In this document: positions 1 through 6,039 of the stretch, piece after piece
How positions within the stretch are numbered: position 1 is the first letter of the stretch
How the letters are laid out: the number at the start of each line of letters is the position of its first letter
Made by a program: the position numbers and the translations under genes
Notes under the pieces: generated by a model
What the model was told of the DNA's origin: nothing
Seen by the model: only the letters and a program-made list of their open reading frames with translations
Databases searched by the model: none
Assembly (NCBI GenBank): GCA_042096455.1
Contig: JBELLU010000069.1
Span: 1-6,725 of the forward strand
Reading direction: 5' to 3'
DNA length: 6,725 nt
From: UBA7445 sp042096455
GTDB taxonomy: Bacteria; Verrucomicrobiota; Verrucomicrobiia; Opitutales; Coraliomargaritaceae

Positions 1-199
1 CGTGATCTGCGCCCATCTGCGCAATCTGTGGTTTAATTCAATCCAATCGCCCCGTTTCAATGTTCGATGTTCTTCAGAATAAGATTAAGCGGAGGAGTAA
101 GAGTGGGATTAAGAATAAGAGTAAGACTTAGGGTAATCACAACCTTCATACTTTTCCACCTTTACACTTTCCCACCTTCCTACCTTCCCACCAGAGTCC
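1..199. repeat. Gene-free stretch of stacked degenerate short repeats downstream of nrdA
   Basis: No credible gene is seen here. Four low-complexity blocks follow one another. At 5-30, ATCTGCG occurs at 5-11 and 15-21 and ATCTGTG at 24-30. At 59-72, AATGTTC and GATGTTC stand in tandem. At 78-137 there is a purine-rich hexamer array with consensus ANTAAG. At 152-192 there are pyrimidine-rich 8-9-mers such as TTCCTACC and TTCCCACC. The block lies directly behind the nrdA stop codon at 200-202. No clear hairpin-plus-T-run terminator for nrdA was found, so the transcript may end within or beyond these repeats. My impression is that such repeats are dispersed in gaps of related genomes, but that cannot be verified here. 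Confidence 0.6.
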
Positions 200-3100
200 C
201 TACTGACAGGCCTCGCATTCGCCGCCGTTGATCATGGCGTCGAGGGAACAGGCCTGCTTTTCAGTTTCGGTAAATTCCTTCTTCGGCTCGGTAGCGGGCG
301 CGGTTTGATTTCCGGCGCGACCGCGTACGTCCTTTTTGACGTTGACGGTGGCTTTCTCGATATTGGAGGCACCGAGGGTGCGCAGGTAATAAGTGGTCTT
401 GAGGCCTTTGTGCCAGGCTTCGCGATACATGTGCGAGAGGGTCTTGATGTCGGGCTGAGCGAGGAAGAGATTGACCGATTGAGACTGGTCGATCCATTTC
501 TGGCGGCGCGCAGCGGCGTCGATGAAGTATTGGTATTCGATGGTGAAGGCGGTCTTGTATTTCTCGCGAAGGTCATCGGGGATGCCCTCAACGGAATCCA
601 GTTCGCCGTCGAAGTATTTGAGCTGATCGAGCATCTCGGCGCTCCAGAGGCCACGCTCCTTGAGGTCGCGGACGAGCGATCCATTGAGAACGATGAAGTC
701 GCCGGAAAGATTGCTCTTCACGAAGAGGTTTTTGTAGGTGGGCTCAATGCAAGGGGTGGTGCCCATGATATTGGAGATCGTGGCAGTGGGCGCGATCGCG
801 AGGACGTTGGAATTGCGCATGCCCTGTTTGGCGATCTTTTCGCGCAGGGGTTTCCAGTCCATTTTACCGGCGCGGGGTACTTTGACTTCTACGCCACGTT
901 CTTCCTGGAGGAGGTCGAGGGTGTCCTGCGGCATGAGACCACGGTCCCACTTAGAACCCTTGTAGGTGCTGTAAGTGCCGTGCTCGGCAGCGAGGTCGGA
1001 GGATGCCTCGTATGCGTAGTAAGCAATGGCTTCCATGAACTCGTCGTTGAAATCGACGGCGGCGTCGGAGGCGAAGGGAATGCCCTTGCGGTAGAGGGCG
1101 TTTTGAAGACCCATGATACCGAGCCCGACGGGGCGGTGACGGCTGTTGGCGGTCTTGGCGGCCTCGGTGGGATAGAAGTTGATGTCGATGACGTTATCGA
1201 GGGCGCGCACTGCGATACTGATGGTGTCGCGTAGTTTCTCGTGATCGAGGTTTCCATCGCTGTCGAGGTGCGAATCCAGCACGACCGAGCCGAGGTTACA
1301 AACGGCGGTTTCCTCGTCGCTGGTGTTGAGGGTGATCTCGGTGCAAAGATTGGAACTGTGAATGACACCGGTGTGGTCTTGGGGGCTGCGGAGGTTGCAC
1401 GGATCCTTGAAGGTGATCCAGGGGTGCCCGGTCTCGAAGATCATGCGGAGCATGGATTTCCAAAGATCGATGGCGGGCATTTTTTGACCGACAATTTCAC
1501 CGCGCTCGGCTTGGGCTTCGCATTCGAGGTAGCGTTCTTCGAAGGCCTTGCCGTAGAGCTCGTGCAGGTCGGGTGCTTCGTTGGAACGGAAGAGGGTCCA
1601 GTCCTCGCGCGCCTCCATGCGCTTCATGAAGAGGTCGGGGATCCAGTTGGCGGTGTTCATGTCGTGGGTACGACGGCGGTCGTCTCCGGTATTTTTGCGG
1701 AGCTCGAGGAAATCGAGGATGTCGTTGTGCCAGGTTTCGAGGTAGGCGCAACCGGAACCCCGGCGTTTGCCGCCCTGATTGACCGCGACGAGTTGGTCAT
1801 TGTGGAGCTTCAGGAAGGGAATGACGCCCTGGCTTTCGCCGTTGGTGCCCTTGATGAAACCACCGGTGCCGCGCACTGCAGTCCAGGAACCCCCGAGTCC
1901 GCCCGCCCATTTAGAAAGGAAGGCGTTGTCGGCGATGCCTCGGTGCATGATGGACTCGATGCTGTCGTCAACTTTGTAGAGATAACAGGAGGAGAGCTGT
2001 GAGTGGAGGGTGCCGGAGTTGAAGAGCGTCGGCGTGGAGGAACAGAAGCGGCGGCTCTTGTAGAGGTTGTAGAGGCGAATGACGTAGCCCTCGCGATCTT
2101 CCTTTTCGGCATGAAAGAGCCCCATCGAGACGCGCATCCAGAAGAACTGTGGCACTTCGAGACGGCGATGGGATTTGCTCGTTTTATCAACGATGAGGTA
2201 GCGGTCGTAAAGGGTTTGAATGCCGAGGTAATCGAAGTCTAGGTCGGCAGATGGATCGAGGGCATCGCCCAGGCGCTCAAGGTCGTACTCGAGCAGTTTC
2301 GGGTTGAGGCGTTCGATTTCGATGGCGCGCTTGAGGTAGGTTTTCAAGCCGCGGCGGTGGGCATCCTTGAGTTGATCAACCCCATCGCGCAGAATGTCCC
2401 AGTCGAGGACTTCCTCGTAGATGAAGGTGAGGAGGATGCGTGCTGCGAAACGTGCGAAGTCGGCATCGCGCTCGATGAGGGCCTTCGCGTTGAGAATGAT
2501 GGTTTTCTTGAGGTCGCTGCGCTGCATCTCAGGGTAGATCGAGCGGCGCAGTTCCGATTCCACGTCCTCGGGGCTCATGTCGATTTTGAGACCGATCATG
2601 GCGTATTCGATGCGGCGCTTAAGGTCGACCCCGTCCCAGAAGTTGCTGTCACCATTCGCCTCGGTGACCACGATCATGGAATCCTGCTGGGTCTCGTCCT
2701 GCACGGCGATGCCGCTCTCCTCGCGGAGGCGGGCGCGGTGCGCGCGGTAAAGAATGTAGGATTCCGCAACCTTGAAGTGGCCCTGGCGCATCATCTCTTC
2801 CTGCACGCTGTCCTGCACGTCCTCGATATTGATGAAGGCCTGCCCGGAACGGTTGAGGCGATCGGTGACGGCCTGTGCAATCGCGACCGCGGGTGACGAA
2901 TCGAGCTCGAGGGAGAGAAAGGATTTGCGAACCGCGATTTCGATCTTGGCCTCATTCCATGGAACGACCTGCTTGTTGCGGCGGATCAGGCGAATGGAGA
3001 CCGGGAGCCGCTCCGTTTCGGTGTCGCGTTGTTGGCGGGAAAGAACGAGGCTCTTGGCAACATCATAGGCGTCGTTTTCGATGAGGGCCTTTTCAATGAG

Positions 3101-3454
3101 GAGGTTGATGTCGTGCGCGGTGAGTTTGAGCTCCTTGCCCTGCTCGATTTGCGCGGCGAGTACTTCCCCGACGCTTTCCGCGATCTTCGCGACGAACTGG
3201 CGATTCATCTCGGTAAAGATTTCCTCCTCCTGGCGCGATAGCAGCAAATCCGTCAGGGCGGTGCCGATGGTTTCGGCGATTTCGGCGAGGTCGAAGGCAC
3301 GCTCTTCACCGGCTGCTTCGACTTTGATCTCGGGACGGTTGAGGCGGTCTTCGTTAATCACGCCGCGCCAATCAAAGCGGGGCTTGTCTTCCTTGGGAGT
3401 AGAGGTGAAACGCTTCAGTTCGAGATCTTCGTCAAATGCCAGTTTGTGAATCAT
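200..3454 (-). CDS. nrdA: Class I ribonucleoside-diphosphate reductase, large (alpha) subunit with three ATP-cone-like domains
   Basis: This 1084-residue protein reduces ribonucleoside diphosphates to deoxyribonucleotides in the cytoplasm, using a radical delivered by NrdB. E. coli NrdA is about 760 residues; the extra length is N-terminal. Three ATP-cone-like regions lie at about residues 42-143, 152-244 and 262-351. The middle one has the most canonical start (IRRNKQVVPWNEAKI); the third resembles the single E. coli cone. In the catalytic part, SSC490 and C719 match the redox cysteine pair, N702-L-C704-T-E706 matches the thiyl-radical triad, and Y1022-Y1023 (KTTYYLRT) the radical-transfer tyrosines. 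The tail ends in CEAC (C1080, C1083), the shuttle cysteines, with a further C1069. The ATG at 3454 (MIHKLAFDEDLELKRF) is chosen because further upstream extension runs through a hairpin and into nrdB. It has only an A-rich leader and no strong Shine-Dalgarno. It is cotranscribed behind nrdB with a 94-bp gap. Confidence 0.96.
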   Translation of the reverse strand: MIHKLAFDEDLELKRFTSTPKEDKPRFDWRGVINEDRLNRPEIKVEAAGEERAFDLAEIAETIGTALTDLLLSRQEEEIFTEMNRQFVAKIAESVGEVLAAQIEQGKELKLTAHDINLLIEKALIENDAYDVAKSLVLSRQQRDTETERLPVSIRLIRRNKQVVPWNEAKIEIAVRKSFLSLELDSSPAVAIAQAVTDRLNRSGQAFINIEDVQDSVQEEMMRQGHFKVAESYILYRAHRARLREESGIAVQDETQQDSMIVVTEANGDSNFWDGVDLKRRIEYAMIGLKIDMSPEDVESELRRSIYPEMQRSDLKKTIILNAKALIERDADFARFAARILLTFIYEEVLDWDILRDGVDQLKDAHRRGLKTYLKRAIEIERLNPKLLEYDLERLGDALDPSADLDFDYLGIQTLYDRYLIVDKTSKSHRRLEVPQFFWMRVSMGLFHAEKEDREGYVIRLYNLYKSRRFCSSTPTLFNSGTLHSQLSSCYLYKVDDSIESIMHRGIADNAFLSKWAGGLGGSWTAVRGTGGFIKGTNGESQGVIPFLKLHNDQLVAVNQGGKRRGSGCAYLETWHNDILDFLELRKNTGDDRRRTHDMNTANWIPDLFMKRMEAREDWTLFRSNEAPDLHELYGKAFEERYLECEAQAERGEIVGQKMPAIDLWKSMLRMIFETGHPWITFKDPCNLRSPQDHTGVIHSSNLCTEITLNTSDEETAVCNLGSVVLDSHLDSDGNLDHEKLRDTISIAVRALDNVIDINFYPTEAAKTANSRHRPVGLGIMGLQNALYRKGIPFASDAAVDFNDEFMEAIAYYAYEASSDLAAEHGTYSTYKGSKWDRGLMPQDTLDLLQEERGVEVKVPRAGKMDWKPLREKIAKQGMRNSNVLAIAPTATISNIMGTTPCIEPTYKNLFVKSNLSGDFIVLNGSLVRDLKERGLWSAEMLDQLKYFDGELDSVEGIPDDLREKYKTAFTIEYQYFIDAAARRQKWIDQSQSVNLFLAQPDIKTLSHMYREAWHKGLKTTYYLRTLGASNIEKATVNVKKDVRGRAGNQTAPATEPKKEFTETEKQACSLDAMINGGECEACQ

Positions 3455-3509
3455 AGAGTTACTTTTTCTTTTTAAGTTTAGGTGGGGAGTTGGGGTAAAA
3501 TTGGGAAAA

Positions 3510-3534
3510 GGGTTCGGCGCGGGACGCCGAACCC
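3510..3534 (-). terminator. Intercistronic hairpin between nrdB and nrdA (attenuator or processing site)
   Basis: Perfect 10-bp inverted repeat, GGGTTCGGCG at 3510-3519 and CGCCGAACCC at 3525-3534, with a 5-nt loop. In minus-strand RNA the loop is UCCCG. Eight of ten pairs are G-C. The structure starts about 14 nt after the nrdB stop codon and is followed in the minus direction by TTTTCCC, a short T run. That resembles a weak intrinsic terminator. As nrdA begins 55 nt further on, partial termination or 3'-end protection of an nrdB transcript is more likely than a full stop, which would let NrdB outnumber NrdA. This role is inferred. Confidence 0.7.
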
Positions 3535-3548
3535 TCGTGAAAGTTGAT

Positions 3549-4661
3549 TTAGAGTTCGTCGTCGTCGACCGATCCAAGGGCGGAGGCCTTTTGGTATTCG
3601 GTGACGCGACCCTCGAAGAAGTTCTGCTCCTTCTTGATGTCCATCATTTCCGCGAGCCAGGGGAAGGGATTCTCCACGCCCTCGTTGAGCGGGGTAAGTC
3701 CGACACCCACGAGGCGGCGGTCTGCGATGTAGTCGATGTATTGGCAGAATTCGTCGGCGCTGAGACCGAGGGCGTTGACCGGGAGGCAGTCGCGGATGAA
3801 CTCTTTTTCGAGATCGACCGCCTCGCGCATGAGTTCGGTGAGTTCCTCGCGGAATTCCGGCGTCCAGACATCCTCGTTCTCCTCGATGAGATCCATGAAG
3901 AGGTTGCGGAAGACCTCGATGTGGTTGGACTCATCACGCAGGGTGTAACGGAACATCTGGCCGATGCCCGGGAACTTGTTTTGGCGGTAGAGCGATAGCA
4001 CCATGCCGAAGAGGCCATAGAATTGGGTCCCTTCCATGCACTGACCAAAGAGGAACATGTTTTTCGCAAAGGCCTGCTTGTCGGCGGTGGTGGACAGGTC
4101 CATGTCGCGGCGCAAGGCGCGGGAATTGCTCACCACAAAGTTGGTCTTCCGCTCGATGGTCGGGATGTCCTCAAACATCGCCTCACATTCGTGGGGATTG
4201 ATGCCCAGGGAGCTGATCATGTAAACCAGCGAGTCGGCGTGAATGTTTTCTTCGTGCGCGTGACGCCCGAGGACCAGTTTCAATTCCGGGGCGGTCACCA
4301 TCTCGCGGGTCACGTGCTGAATGTTGTCACCCACAATACCCTCCGCTGCGGAGAAATACCCCACCGCCATTTTGATGATCCAGCGCTCTACGTCGGAAAG
4401 CTCACTGCTCCGCCAGAGTTCGACATCCTTCTGCATGGGGATGTCCTCGGGTTCCCAGTGGTTGTTCTTCATGGTCTTGTAGAGATCATACGCCCACTGG
4501 TATTTAAGGGGTAGGATGTTGAAGAACATCGTGTCTTTGCCGTTGATGATTTTCTTGGCGGAAAAAGCCTCTTCGGCTTTGGCTTGGTCCAGCACAAATG
4601 TGCGGTCTCCGATTTTGTAGGTTTTGTCCATTATTGAGGGAATTGCGCGCTTGATTGGCAT
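3549..4661 (-). CDS. nrdB: Class I ribonucleotide reductase small (beta/R2) subunit, class Ic-like, radical tyrosine replaced by Leu
   Basis: This 370-residue protein is the ferritin-fold R2 subunit that builds the metal cofactor starting each NrdA catalytic cycle. The six expected metal ligands are present: E107 (SAAEG), E138 and H141 (HEENIH), E210 (CMEG), E244 and H247 (RDESNH). At the position of E. coli Tyr122 and chlamydial Phe127 there is Leu145. Other class Ic residues are kept: W69 (chlamydial W51), Y147 (Y129), Y239 (Y222) and the C-terminal Y356 (Y338) in RVTEYQ. A stretch near 332-356 (NPFPW, then NFFEGRVTEYQ) is very close to the chlamydial sequence as I remember it. Family knowledge thus predicts a Mn/Fe cofactor instead of a tyrosyl radical. 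The acidic tail DDDEL probably docks on NrdA. Two starts are possible, ATG 4661 or ATG 4631 (MDKTYK); neither has a clear Shine-Dalgarno. It is the first gene of the nrdB-nrdA operon. Confidence 0.96.
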   Translation of the reverse strand: MPIKRAIPSIMDKTYKIGDRTFVLDQAKAEEAFSAKKIINGKDTMFFNILPLKYQWAYDLYKTMKNNHWEPEDIPMQKDVELWRSSELSDVERWIIKMAVGYFSAAEGIVGDNIQHVTREMVTAPELKLVLGRHAHEENIHADSLVYMISSLGINPHECEAMFEDIPTIERKTNFVVSNSRALRRDMDLSTTADKQAFAKNMFLFGQCMEGTQFYGLFGMVLSLYRQNKFPGIGQMFRYTLRDESNHIEVFRNLFMDLIEENEDVWTPEFREELTELMREAVDLEKEFIRDCLPVNALGLSADEFCQYIDYIADRRLVGVGLTPLNEGVENPFPWLAEMMDIKKEQNFFEGRVTEYQKASALGSVDDDEL

Positions 4662-4745
4662 TGTTGATGGTTGACTTTACAAAAAATCAGTTTTTACGGC
4701 CATTTTTGGCAGCCGGTCCACTAATTTTGTGCAGTAGGTATGTTT

Positions 4746-4769
4746 CATCAGCAATATACGTTACTGATG
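4746..4769 (-). promoter_or_regulatory. Imperfect 24-bp inverted repeat, a leader hairpin in nrdB RNA or an operator
   Basis: CATCAG at 4746-4751 is mirrored by CTGATG at 4764-4769. In minus-strand RNA a 9-bp stem forms (CAUCAGUAA with UUGCUGAUG, one G-U pair) around a 6-nt loop CGUAUA. In plus-strand RNA the corresponding wobble pair is a C-A mismatch, so the structure favours the nrdB transcript. No T run follows, so it is not an intrinsic terminator. Its upstream edge would lie close to the transcription start predicted from the TTGACA element, making it either a 5'-terminal stem-loop or a repressor site. It also contains TATATT on the minus strand. Confidence 0.45.
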
Positions 4770-4773
4770 TAGG

Positions 4774-4802
4774 AAGATGAGCCCGTTCTACCACCCTGTC
4801 AA
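4774..4802 (-). promoter_or_regulatory. Candidate nrdB promoter (TTGACA, 17 bp, CATCTT)
   Basis: On the minus strand a perfect -35 hexamer TTGACA (4802-4797) is followed after 17 bp by CATCTT (4779-4774), which matches three of six -10 consensus positions, including A2 and T6. Transcription would start near 4766, leaving a leader of about 100 nt before ATG 4661. The NrdR-box-like pair begins 8 bp upstream of the -35. The -10 is weak, so the assignment is tentative. Confidence 0.4.
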
Positions 4803-4809
4803 CCCATCA

Positions 4810-4825
4810 ACACAATATATCGTAT
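4810..4825. promoter_or_regulatory. NrdR-box-like site 1
   Basis: ACACAATATATCGTAT matches 14 of 16 positions of the NrdR box consensus as I recall it (acaCwAtATaTwGtgt). NrdR is the ATP-cone/zinc-ribbon repressor of ribonucleotide reductase genes. Its centre is exactly 31 bp from that of the second site, the usual spacing of tandem NrdR boxes, and it lies upstream of an nrd operon, where such sites are expected. Confidence 0.75.
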
Positions 4826-4830
4826 TTTTT

Positions 4831-4860
4831 TTGAAAAAAATCACTACATATAGTAATAAT
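4831..4860 (+). promoter_or_regulatory. Candidate promoter for the ECF sigma operon (TTGAAA, 18 bp, AATAAT)
   Basis: TTGAAA at 4831-4836 is followed after 18 bp by AATAAT at 4855-4860, five of six matches to TATAAT. The second NrdR-box-like site sits between the two hexamers. Transcription would start near 4867, about 190 nt before the preferred sigma start codon. AT-rich DNA gives such matches easily, so support is modest. Confidence 0.28.
4841..4856. promoter_or_regulatory. NrdR-box-like site 2
   Basis: TCACTACATATAGTAA matches about 12 of 16 positions of the NrdR box consensus and keeps the core CACTA-N-ATATAGT. The 15-bp spacer to site 1 (4826-4840) is a T tract followed by an A tract, which may bend the DNA and help one NrdR oligomer contact both sites. 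Confidence 0.7.
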
Positions 4861-4876
4861 CCACAAGTTATTCACA
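4857..4876 (+). promoter_or_regulatory. Pair of DnaA-box-like 9-mers
   Basis: TTATTCACA at 4868-4876 fits the DnaA consensus TTATNCACA exactly. TAATCCACA at 4857-4865 differs from TTATCCACA at one base. Both point the same way, 11 bp apart, about one helical turn. DnaA boxes upstream of nrdAB are known in E. coli, where DnaA tunes dNTP supply to replication initiation, so the same role is proposed here. One-mismatch 9-mers occur by chance in AT-rich DNA. Confidence 0.5.
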
Positions 4877-5053
4877 ATCAAGCGTGAACAAGTTCCGCAT
4901 GTATTTTCGTAACTTATTAAAAATATTTCCCGATTGGAACGTAACTTTCTAATTTTGAGGACGATACCCAATTGTGCCATGCTTGCCAAGACCCTCAACT
5001 GCAGTCATTCTTTTTTCCAGCTACCCTCAGCAGCGCTGGATCCAAAACCTGTC

Positions 5054-5629
5054 ATGAGTTCACCCCCTTGTTCTGAATCTGTAATCGAGAACATTGACAG
5101 TGCCTGCATGCGCGCCGCCGCGGCGGGCGATACCGACGCATTTAAAAGCATTGTCGATCGTTGGCAAACGCGTCTCATCGGTTTCTTCTACCGCAGCCTC
5201 GGCAACCGGGTGGATGCCGAAGACCTCACGCAGGAGACCTTTGTTCACCTCTATCGCGCCCTTCCCCGCTATGAGTCCCGCAACACCTTTAATGCCTACC
5301 TCTTCACCCTCGCCCGCCGTCGCCTCATCGATTTCCAGCGGCGCCGCGCCCGCCGGCCCCTAGAATTCATCGACCCAAACGATTGGCCCCTCCAGCAACA
5401 AGCCAGCCCCGAAAATTGCACTGCCGAAATTGAAAAAGCCTTTCACCGCGCCCTTCACGATCTGCCCGCCAAACAGCGGCAGGCGATCCTGCTCCTTCAA
5501 CAACAAAACCTAAGCTACGAGGAAATCGCGCAGACCCTCGGCGCCAGCATCGCCTCCGTTAAAACCTCCATCCACCGCGCCCGTACCCATTTGCGCGAAG
5601 CCCTCAAAGAATTCCGACACATCCTTTAA
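5054..5629 (+). CDS. ECF-type (sigma-70 family, group 4) RNA polymerase sigma factor
   Basis: This 191-residue protein would direct RNA polymerase to a dedicated promoter set. Region 2 covers about residues 24-101. It includes the core-binding helix DAEDLTQETFVHLYRAL (54-70) and the -10-recognition stretch AYLFTLARRRLIDFQRRR (81-98). A short acidic or Pro/Gln-rich linker follows. Region 4 starts at LPAKQRQAILL (137-147) and has the -35-binding helix-turn-helix LSYEEIAQTLGASIASVKTS (153-172), then IHRARTHLREAL. Regions 1 and 3 are absent, as is normal for ECF factors. ATG 5054 gives a typical length; ATG 4979 or TTG 4934 would add 25 or 40 residues without resemblance to the family. None has a strong Shine-Dalgarno. 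The gene leads a tight operon with a membrane protein 14 bp downstream, the usual place of an anti-sigma factor. Its subgroup and target promoters cannot be told from sequence alone. Confidence 0.92.
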   Translation: MSSPPCSESVIENIDSACMRAAAAGDTDAFKSIVDRWQTRLIGFFYRSLGNRVDAEDLTQETFVHLYRALPRYESRNTFNAYLFTLARRRLIDFQRRRARRPLEFIDPNDWPLQQQASPENCTAEIEKAFHRALHDLPAKQRQAILLLQQQNLSYEEIAQTLGASIASVKTSIHRARTHLREALKEFRHIL

Positions 5630-5643
5630 ATCCAACACGCCCG

Positions 5644-6033
5644 ATGAAAAACAAGCATTCACACGATCCACTCGATGCCACCATCGATTCCCTCCTCAGC
5701 ATCCAACCGCTCAAGGCACCGGACGACCTGCCCGAACGAGTCCTCGCAGCGGCACAGGCACCTCATGAGCAACACCGCGCACGGCAAAGCTTTCCCATGA
5801 GAAACAGCCCGCTGCTCTACGCCCTGTCCATGGCCGCCGTCCTCGCGCTGGCCTTCATACTCTGGCCCGGCATGCAGACTCCTGAAAACGCACCCAGCCT
5901 GAGCTATGACGAAGCGCAGGAAATTCTGCGCATGGAAGCCAGCCTGCAAGCGCTCATCCCCCTGCAGGACGATGAAAACTTTACCGCCAATGGTCTCCTT
6001 GCCACCTTTGAAACCGCCACTTACGCACTCTAA
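5644..6033 (+). CDS. Small single-pass membrane protein, putative anti-sigma factor
   Basis: This 129-residue protein has an N-terminal part of about 55 residues rich in charged residues and His, including PDDLPERVLAAAQ (26-38). A similar short helix often occurs at the start of membrane proteins encoded next to ECF sigma genes. One hydrophobic segment follows (about 57-75, LLYALSMAAVLALAFILWP), then an acidic C-terminal part of about 54 residues, presumably periplasmic. There is no cysteine and thus no HxxxCxxC zinc anti-sigma motif. Position and topology, not sequence identity, suggest it holds the upstream sigma factor at the membrane. It starts 14 bp after the sigma stop codon and ends 6 bp before the next gene, so translational coupling is likely. 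Otherwise it is a protein of unknown function. Confidence 0.75.
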   Translation: MKNKHSHDPLDATIDSLLSIQPLKAPDDLPERVLAAAQAPHEQHRARQSFPMRNSPLLYALSMAAVLALAFILWPGMQTPENAPSLSYDEAQEILRMEASLQALIPLQDDENFTANGLLATFETATYAL

Positions 6034-6039
6034 CGCATA

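Larger units (their letters stand above)
4662..5053. promoter_or_regulatory. Divergent control region between nrdB and the ECF sigma operon
   Basis: About 390 bp without a supportable gene, much more AT-rich than the genes on either side, especially at 4801-4930. It holds two NrdR-box-like sites, two DnaA-box-like sites, a possible nrdB promoter with TTGACA, a possible sigma-operon promoter and an inverted repeat in the nrdB leader, each listed separately. The right end (4934-5053) can be read in frame with the sigma factor from TTG 4934 or ATG 4979, so it may be leader or a short N-terminal extension. Regulation of both transcription units from shared sites is possible. Confidence 0.7.

Noticed and set aside
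305..2242. Long open frames on the plus strand opposite nrdA (309, 253 and 79 codons)
   Set aside because: They mirror the codon structure of nrdA, have low-complexity Gly/Val/Glu composition, no family motifs and no initiation signals. They are shadows of the real gene.
3455..3577. In-frame N-terminal extension of nrdA by 41 residues
   Set aside because: It would be translated through the intercistronic hairpin and overlap the nrdB end; its Pro/Thr-rich sequence has no family counterpart, while MIHKLAFDEDLELKRF at 3454 is a natural start.
4801..4930. Possible replication origin, from DnaA-like boxes beside AT-rich DNA
   Set aside because: Only one perfect and one near-perfect box were found, and neither flanking gene is a typical origin neighbour. 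Control of the nrd operon explains them better.
4936..4964. ECF-type autoregulatory promoter (GGAAC, then GGACGA 18 bp on)
   Set aside because: The -35-like GGAAC is suggestive for an autoregulated sigma gene, but the downstream element does not match a known ECF -10 well and the target sequence of this sigma is unknown.
4807..4998. 63-codon minus-strand open frame in the divergent control region
   Set aside because: It overlaps the NrdR- and DnaA-like sites and the sigma leader, lies in AT-rich DNA and shows no recognisable protein features.
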